DNA from: Prevotella sp.
GTDB lineage: Bacteria > Bacteroidota > Bacteroidia > Bacteroidales > Bacteroidaceae
Length of the DNA stretch: 64,000 bases
NCBI GenBank assembly: GCA_016287755.1
Contig: JAEEWT010000006.1
Location: 62,001 to 126,000 of the forward strand
Direction: 5' to 3'
The position numbers were made by a program, and so were the translations under genes. Under the pieces are notes generated by a model that worked only from the letters and a program-made list of their open reading frames with translations, was not told where the DNA came from and did no database searches. The first letter of the stretch is position 1. Every line of letters starts with the position of its first letter. Below are positions 59,638-64,000 of the stretch, in pieces.

Positions 59638-60720
59638 TCATTGTCTCTTTCCTTGATAATCAATATAGAACCAATCGTCGCTCACCCATTCCCAATGTTC
59701 ATCATCGGGATCGCTCTTATGACCTGTGTATGTAACTCTTGCCTTGCCTCCCTCAAAAGGAAAAGCACACTTAAATTGAGGTTTAACAGTAACATGTCCC
59801 AAAGAATCTGCAAACCCCATAAGACCATCATCGTTAACTATACGAAAATAGCCTTCATGCAAATAGTCAGGTGTCAAATTATCAACCACTAAAGCATGAC
59901 ATGTCACTTGACCCTCTATATTAATACATGGTATACCTTTTACTCCTCTCTCCAAAACAAAACCAACAGGTGCAAGACTATCACTCACACAATAGTAAAA
60001 CCGCCCAAAAGGTATTATTGTATCACCTTTTTCATTCACGTAACAAACAGGAGATGCCAAATAGTTCTCATCCTTACAGACTGCATATAGTCGTTTACCA
60101 GTATAGCCACGTACTTGTCCTGCATGACGGTGTTCAAATATGGGATCAGGATTGTGTAATAAATCTCCACTTGTCCGAATAACAATCTTCGTCAGCAAGC
60201 CATTACCAAAATAGAAGGTCGTAGATGAATTGTAATCATTTGTCAAACAGACTGTTTGTATATTGTCCGTTATCTTTTTCAGCTTTAATCGCTGAAGTAC
60301 ATCTTCCCTCTTTAGACCAACATGGATGTTTTTGTCAAGACGGATCCTGCTATCTGTAATACTGGCATATATCAACTGATAGCTATGAACATTCTTATCT
60401 ACATTATACTCATCAAAAACCAACTGATTACCCCTATCCTTAAACAACCACGTGTGTCCCTTTTTCCAATAATCATCCAATACAGTGTATGGCAAAAATG
60501 ATAACGATTCTATAGGAGATTGCTCAATTTCAGAATATAGATCATAAGAATGGGGAGTGGCTATAATAGAATCACCAAAGACAACTTGTTCCAAATACAC
60601 AGGTATTATGCCCTCTACCGCCACCGCCTCACGAGCGCTAAAAAAGCCACAGCTAACACATGTGAAGAGAACTGACACGAGCAAAAATAGACAAGTACCG
60701 ATCTTAAAACATCTTTTCAT
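59638..60720 (-). CDS. WG-repeat lipoprotein, unknown function
   Basis: This 360-aa protein has a lipoprotein signal (MKRCFKIGTCLFLLVSVLFTCVSC). The C-terminal part holds WG-like repeats (EGYFRIVNDDGLMGFADSLGHVTVKPQFKCAFPFEGGKARVTY), and the middle VGLKREDVLQRLKLKK resembles a small peptide-binding or BamE-like helix. Function not known. I start at ATG 60720: a -7 element TATATTTG (60732-60725) ends only 4 bases before it, so the transcript may be leaderless; the frame upstream from 60807 would contain the promoter. Confidence 0.82.
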   Translation of the reverse strand: MKRCFKIGTCLFLLVSVLFTCVSCGFFSAREAVAVEGIIPVYLEQVVFGDSIIATPHSYDLYSEIEQSPIESLSFLPYTVLDDYWKKGHTWLFKDRGNQLVFDEYNVDKNVHSYQLIYASITDSRIRLDKNIHVGLKREDVLQRLKLKKITDNIQTVCLTNDYNSSTTFYFGNGLLTKIVIRTSGDLLHNPDPIFEHRHAGQVRGYTGKRLYAVCKDENYLASPVCYVNEKGDTIIPFGRFYYCVSDSLAPVGFVLERGVKGIPCINIEGQVTCHALVVDNLTPDYLHEGYFRIVNDDGLMGFADSLGHVTVKPQFKCAFPFEGGKARVTYTGHKSDPDDEHWEWVSDDWFYIDYQGKRQ

Positions 60721-60895
60721 GCGACAAATATACAAAATCTTTTCGACTATTAGGGAAAAGAGATAAGAGATTAGTACAAAAAGAATGTTAAAGTAAGGAT
60801 TTTTCATTCAGTATTGCCATTTTTTTCCTACTTTTGTAAAGAAAACAAAAAACAGACGAAAGATGAATCATTTTATTGGCAATAAGAACCAAAAC

Positions 60896-63472
60896 ATGAA
60901 GAAAACAATTCTTACCCTGATGTCAGTCTTCGCACTGACCGTGCAAGCGCAGACACTCCCGTATCAGAACCCACAGTTAAGTCCGGCGGAACGTGCAGCC
61001 GACCTCTGTTCGCGACTGACCATTGAAGAGAAGGTATCGTTGATGCTCGATCGCTCTCCTGCCATTGAACGATTGGGCATTCCGCAGTTTGAATGGTGGA
61101 ACGAAGCCCTTCATGGCATCGGTCGTAACGGTTACGCCACCGTGTTCCCCATCACCATGAACATGGCCGCATCCTTTAACGACGCATTAGTATATAAGGT
61201 GTTCAGCGCAGCCAGCGATGAGGCACGTGCCAAGAACATGGAGGCCAAGCGGAACGGCGAGATGGCTCGCTACCGCGGACTGTCGTTTTGGACACCGAAC
61301 ATCAATATCTTCAGGGACCCACGATGGGGACGTGGACAAGAGACCTACGGTGAGGACCCCTACCTCACCACGAAGATGGGACTGGCTGTGGTGCGCGGAC
61401 TGCAGGGCTATAGCTATGAAGGAAAGAAACCGGAATCGAAGTACGCCAAGCTCTTTGCCTGCGCCAAGCATTATGCCGTTCATAGCGGACCCGAATGGAA
61501 CCGTCATAGCTTCAACGTAGAGCAATTGCCCGAACGCGACCTCTGGGAAACCTACCTCCCGGCCTTCAAAGCCTTGGTGCAGGAAGGTGATGTGAAGGAG
61601 ATTATGTGCGCTTATCAGCGTATTGACGGTGAACCCTGCTGCGCACAGACACGCTATCTCCACCAGATCCTGCGTGATGAGTGGGGTTTCAAGGGCATCG
61701 TTACCAGCGACTGCGGTGCGATACGCGACTTCTGGGCACCGGGACGTCACGGTTTCTCCACCACACAAGCCGAATCATCGGCCAAAGCCGTCATCGCCGG
61801 AACGGATGTGGAATGCGGTAGTGATTACCGTTCACTGCCCGAAGCCATCAAGAACGGCTTCATCACAGAAGAACAGATCAACACCAGTCTGTTACGACTG
61901 CTGCAGGCTCGCTTCGAACTGGGTGACTTCGATCCGGATGATATGGTGGAATGGACCAAGATTCCCATGAGCGTGGTAGCCAGTAAGGAACATAAGCAGC
62001 TGGCATTAGAAGTGGCACGCGAGGGAATGACATTACTGCAGAACCGTAACAATATCCTTCCCTTACGGCGCGATCAGAAGATCGTGGTGATGGGACCGAA
62101 TGCCAACGACTCCACCATGCTGTGGGGAAACTACACCGGTACTCCTACCCAGACCGTAACCATTCTGGAAGGTATCCGTAATAAATGCGGCGACGTACCT
62201 TATATACAAGGCTGTAACCTCACTCGGAATGAAGTCATTGTGAGTCTGTTCAACGACCTCAAGACTCCTGATGGCAGAAAGGGTATGCGTGCTACCTACT
62301 GGAACAACGAACAGTTTGAAGGTACACCCGTTACACAAGTGGAGAACACCTCGAGCATCCATCTCGTGAATGGTGGTAATACCGCCTTCGCACCTGGTGT
62401 CAACCTGGAGCATTTCTCGGTAAAGTACGAGGGAATCCTCACACCGCAGAAAGATGCGGATATCATGATCAACCTGAATGCCGACGACTATACTGCCGTG
62501 ATCTTCAATGGCGACACACTGGTAAGCAGATGGAACGCCCATGGTGTCAGGGAGCAGTCGTATACCCAGCACGTGGAGGCCGGTAAGCAGTACACCATTG
62601 AAGTGGACTATGTGCAGAATGTGGGAATGGCCTTCCTGGCCTTCGACATTGCCCAAAGGGTTAACACCGACCATAACAGTCTGTTACAGCAGGTAAGCGA
62701 TGCTGATGTCGTGGTCTTCGTGGGCGGTATCTCCCCCCGACTGGAAGGCGAGGAGATGCGGGTGAACGAAGAAGGTTTCCGCGGTGGCGACCGTATCAGC
62801 ATCGAGCTGCCGAAGGTACAGCGCGAACTGATTGCCGATCTGAAACGGGCTGGTAAGAGTGTGGTCTTTGTGAACTGCTCAGGTAGCGCCATGGGACTGG
62901 TCAGCGAGAGTCAGTATGCCGATGCCATCCTGCAGGCATGGTATGGTGGTGAGCAAGGTGGTAATGCCGTGGCCGACATACTCTTCGGCGACTACAACCC
63001 AAGCGGTAAGCTACCCATCACCTTCTACCAGAATGCGGAGCAGTTGCCCGACTTTGAGGACTACCGTATGGAGGGACGTACCTACCGTTATTTCAAGGGC
63101 GATGCCCTCTTCCCCTTCGGCTACGGACTGAGCTACACGACCTTCCAGATCGGGAAGCCTACTTATAATAATGGTAAGGTTTCTGTTACGGTGAAGAACA
63201 CCGGTAAGCGTGCCGGAACAGAGGTAGTACAGGTATATGTCCGTAATCCCAAGGATGTGGACGGTCCTGCCAAGACGCTCCGTGCCTACCAGCGTGTTCA
63301 GCTGAAAGCCGGTGAGAGCAAGACGGTTTCCATCTCCCTACCCCGTTCCAGCTTCGAGTTATGGGACGCCAAGAGCAACACCATGCGGGTAGTGCCTGGC
63401 ACATATGAGATTATGGTAGGCTCTTCTTCACGGGATAAAGACCTGAAGAAGACCGTTGCAAGTATTCGATAA
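60896..63472 (+). CDS. GH3 beta-xylosidase/beta-glucosidase with PA14 domain
   Basis: This 858-aa secreted family-3 enzyme has a signal peptide (MKKTILTLMSVFALTVQAQ) and nucleophile GIVTSDCGAI; the (alpha/beta)8 part has FWTPNINIFRDPRWGRGQE and CAKHYAVHSGPE. A PA14 domain is inserted in the second catalytic domain (about 470-600, GMRATYWNNEQFEGTPV), and a C-terminal FnIII-like domain follows FGYGLSYTTFQ. The layout resembles Prevotella xylosidases such as Xyl3A. ATG 60896 is chosen over 60863. A -7 element TACTTTTG lies at 60829-60836. Confidence 0.92.
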   Translation: MKKTILTLMSVFALTVQAQTLPYQNPQLSPAERAADLCSRLTIEEKVSLMLDRSPAIERLGIPQFEWWNEALHGIGRNGYATVFPITMNMAASFNDALVYKVFSAASDEARAKNMEAKRNGEMARYRGLSFWTPNINIFRDPRWGRGQETYGEDPYLTTKMGLAVVRGLQGYSYEGKKPESKYAKLFACAKHYAVHSGPEWNRHSFNVEQLPERDLWETYLPAFKALVQEGDVKEIMCAYQRIDGEPCCAQTRYLHQILRDEWGFKGIVTSDCGAIRDFWAPGRHGFSTTQAESSAKAVIAGTDVECGSDYRSLPEAIKNGFITEEQINTSLLRLLQARFELGDFDPDDMVEWTKIPMSVVASKEHKQLALEVAREGMTLLQNRNNILPLRRDQKIVVMGPNANDSTMLWGNYTGTPTQTVTILEGIRNKCGDVPYIQGCNLTRNEVIVSLFNDLKTPDGRKGMRATYWNNEQFEGTPVTQVENTSSIHLVNGGNTAFAPGVNLEHFSVKYEGILTPQKDADIMINLNADDYTAVIFNGDTLVSRWNAHGVREQSYTQHVEAGKQYTIEVDYVQNVGMAFLAFDIAQRVNTDHNSLLQQVSDADVVVFVGGISPRLEGEEMRVNEEGFRGGDRISIELPKVQRELIADLKRAGKSVVFVNCSGSAMGLVSESQYADAILQAWYGGEQGGNAVADILFGDYNPSGKLPITFYQNAEQLPDFEDYRMEGRTYRYFKGDALFPFGYGLSYTTFQIGKPTYNNGKVSVTVKNTGKRAGTEVVQVYVRNPKDVDGPAKTLRAYQRVQLKAGESKTVSISLPRSSFELWDAKSNTMRVVPGTYEIMVGSSSRDKDLKKTVASIR

Positions 63473-63506
63473 TACAAGCAGAGCATGTCCACATGTTCTG
63501 CTTGTG

Positions 63507-63530
63507 GAAGCAAGAAGTTAGAAGCAAGAG
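63507..63530. repeat. GAAGCAA heptad stretch after GH3
   Basis: Three GAAGCAA/GAAGTTA 7-bp units, similar to the array at 32325-32364. Confidence 0.7.
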
Positions 63531-63557
63531 ATATGTAATATTATACAAGAACCTATT

Positions 63558-63622
63558 AATAAGAGGGACAGCTTCTCGATTGGATTTTGGTCATTCAATC
63601 AAGAAGCTGTCCCTCTTATTAT
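63558..63622. terminator. Long bidirectional terminator hairpin
   Basis: AATAAGAGGGACAGCTTCT (19 bp) pairs with AGAAGCTGTCCCTCTTATT around a 26-nt loop containing GATTG/CAATC; convergent genes end on both sides. Confidence 0.9.
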
Positions 63623-63631
63623 GAGAAGACG

Positions 63632-64000
63632 TTAAGCCTTCTGTTCTTCTTTCTTCGCAGGTTTCTTGGCTGCAGCCTTCTTCGGCGCTGCCTTGGCCTT
63701 GTCGATCTTGGCCTTGAGCTTATCCTCTTCAGCCTGCATCTTCTCCACCTTGGCCTGCAGACGGGTGATCTCCTTGTCCTTCATATTGATCTCATCACCC
63801 TGATTACGGATGGTGGTGAGTAAGGCGTTCAGCTCATCATTGTCGATATCCTCAGGATAAAGACCACGTACACGACTCATGAAGTCGCCCAGGATATTCA
63901 TGTAATTGGTGAACGCATCGAACGGACTGGCATAGATACCACGATCGAGACCCACATTACTGGGTTTGGTAGTCATGAACCTGAAGTTGTTCGAAGCCTG
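63632..64000 (-). CDS. Coiled-coil protein with Lys/Ala-rich tail, unknown function (possibly partial)
   Basis: From the ATG at 63976 the frame gives 114 aa; it also stays open to the window edge without a stop, so the true start may lie outside. The visible part has a helical region (DAFTNYMNILGDFMSRVRGLYPED), a coiled coil (KEITRLQAKVEKMQAEEDKLKAKIDKAKA) and a basic tail of AAPKKAAAKKPAKK type that could bind nucleic acid. I do not recognise the family. Confidence 0.65.
   Translation of the reverse strand, partial: QASNNFRFMTTKPSNVGLDRGIYASPFDAFTNYMNILGDFMSRVRGLYPEDIDNDELNALLTTIRNQGDEINMKDKEITRLQAKVEKMQAEEDKLKAKIDKAKAAPKKAAAKKPAKKEEQKA

Overview
The window looks like chromosomal DNA from a member of the Bacteroidales, most likely Prevotella or a close relative. 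The evidence is a SusC/SusD pair, a UpxY-type antiterminator, DUF4924, ROK glucokinase, GH3 and GH43 enzymes with Bacteroidetes-type signal peptides, and many promoters of the TTTG-N19/20-TAnnTTTG type. Start choices and family names come from reading translated sequence only; no database was searched.

Layout. (1) Positions 1-13,487, all on the minus strand, form a surface polysaccharide locus. In transcription order it encodes a membrane acyltransferase, a TagB/TagF-like protein, two glycosyltransferases, a phosphonate pathway (a three-domain nucleotidyltransferase/cytidylyltransferase/PEP-mutase fusion, phosphonopyruvate decarboxylase, phosphonoacetaldehyde reductase), a LicD-like transferase, and two tandem copies of a 3-amino-3,6-dideoxyhexose module (paired FdtA-like cupins plus FdtB aminotransferase, with an FdtC-like acetyltransferase in the second). 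(2) 13.5-17 kb carries an Mrr-nuclease/STAND NTPase defence candidate and a truncated YhcG (DUF1016) remnant. (3) 17-28.1 kb (minus) has superoxide dismutase, a sugar nucleotidyltransferase, a GxxExxY nuclease-like protein, a galactokinase-like kinase, UDP-glucose dehydrogenase, Fmt, a PAP2 phosphatase, a ClC channel, a TsaC/YrdC protein and glucokinase, separated by islands of short mosaic repeats. (4) 28.3-32.9 kb (plus) has a LysE exporter, DUF4924, RmlD, RF3 and UpxY. (5) 32.9-37.3 kb holds a divergent GH3/GH43 pair. (6) 37.4-44.2 kb (minus) has an ECF sigma/anti-sigma/lipoprotein trio, a thioredoxin-domain protein and a PadR-PspC operon. (7) 44.6-49.7 kb is a SusC/SusD pair. (8) 49.7-57.1 kb is a complete trp operon in the unusual order D-C-F-A-(thioesterase)-B-E-G, preceded by a leader peptide with three consecutive Trp codons and an attenuator. 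(9) 57.2-64 kb has a 50-aa small protein, Rpe, an ECF sigma factor, a cobalamin riboswitch with its own promoter and terminator but no gene, a WG-repeat lipoprotein, a PA14-containing GH3 and a coiled-coil protein.

The most unusual signal is not one gene. About twenty short tandem arrays with a 7-bp period, built from at least six different unit sequences, lie between and inside genes. They insert peptides in frame into several enzymes and supply the stop codons of fmt, the DUF4924 gene, rmlD and trpA and the apparent TTG start of the PAP2 gene. A second class, arrays with a 22-bp period, sits in the same orientation between a stop codon and an intrinsic terminator at two loci, suggesting 3'-UTR elements. 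The other strong leads are the predicted hydroxyethylphosphonate decoration pathway, the FdtA pairs in which one partner lacks the second active-site histidine, and the gene-less cobalamin riboswitch.
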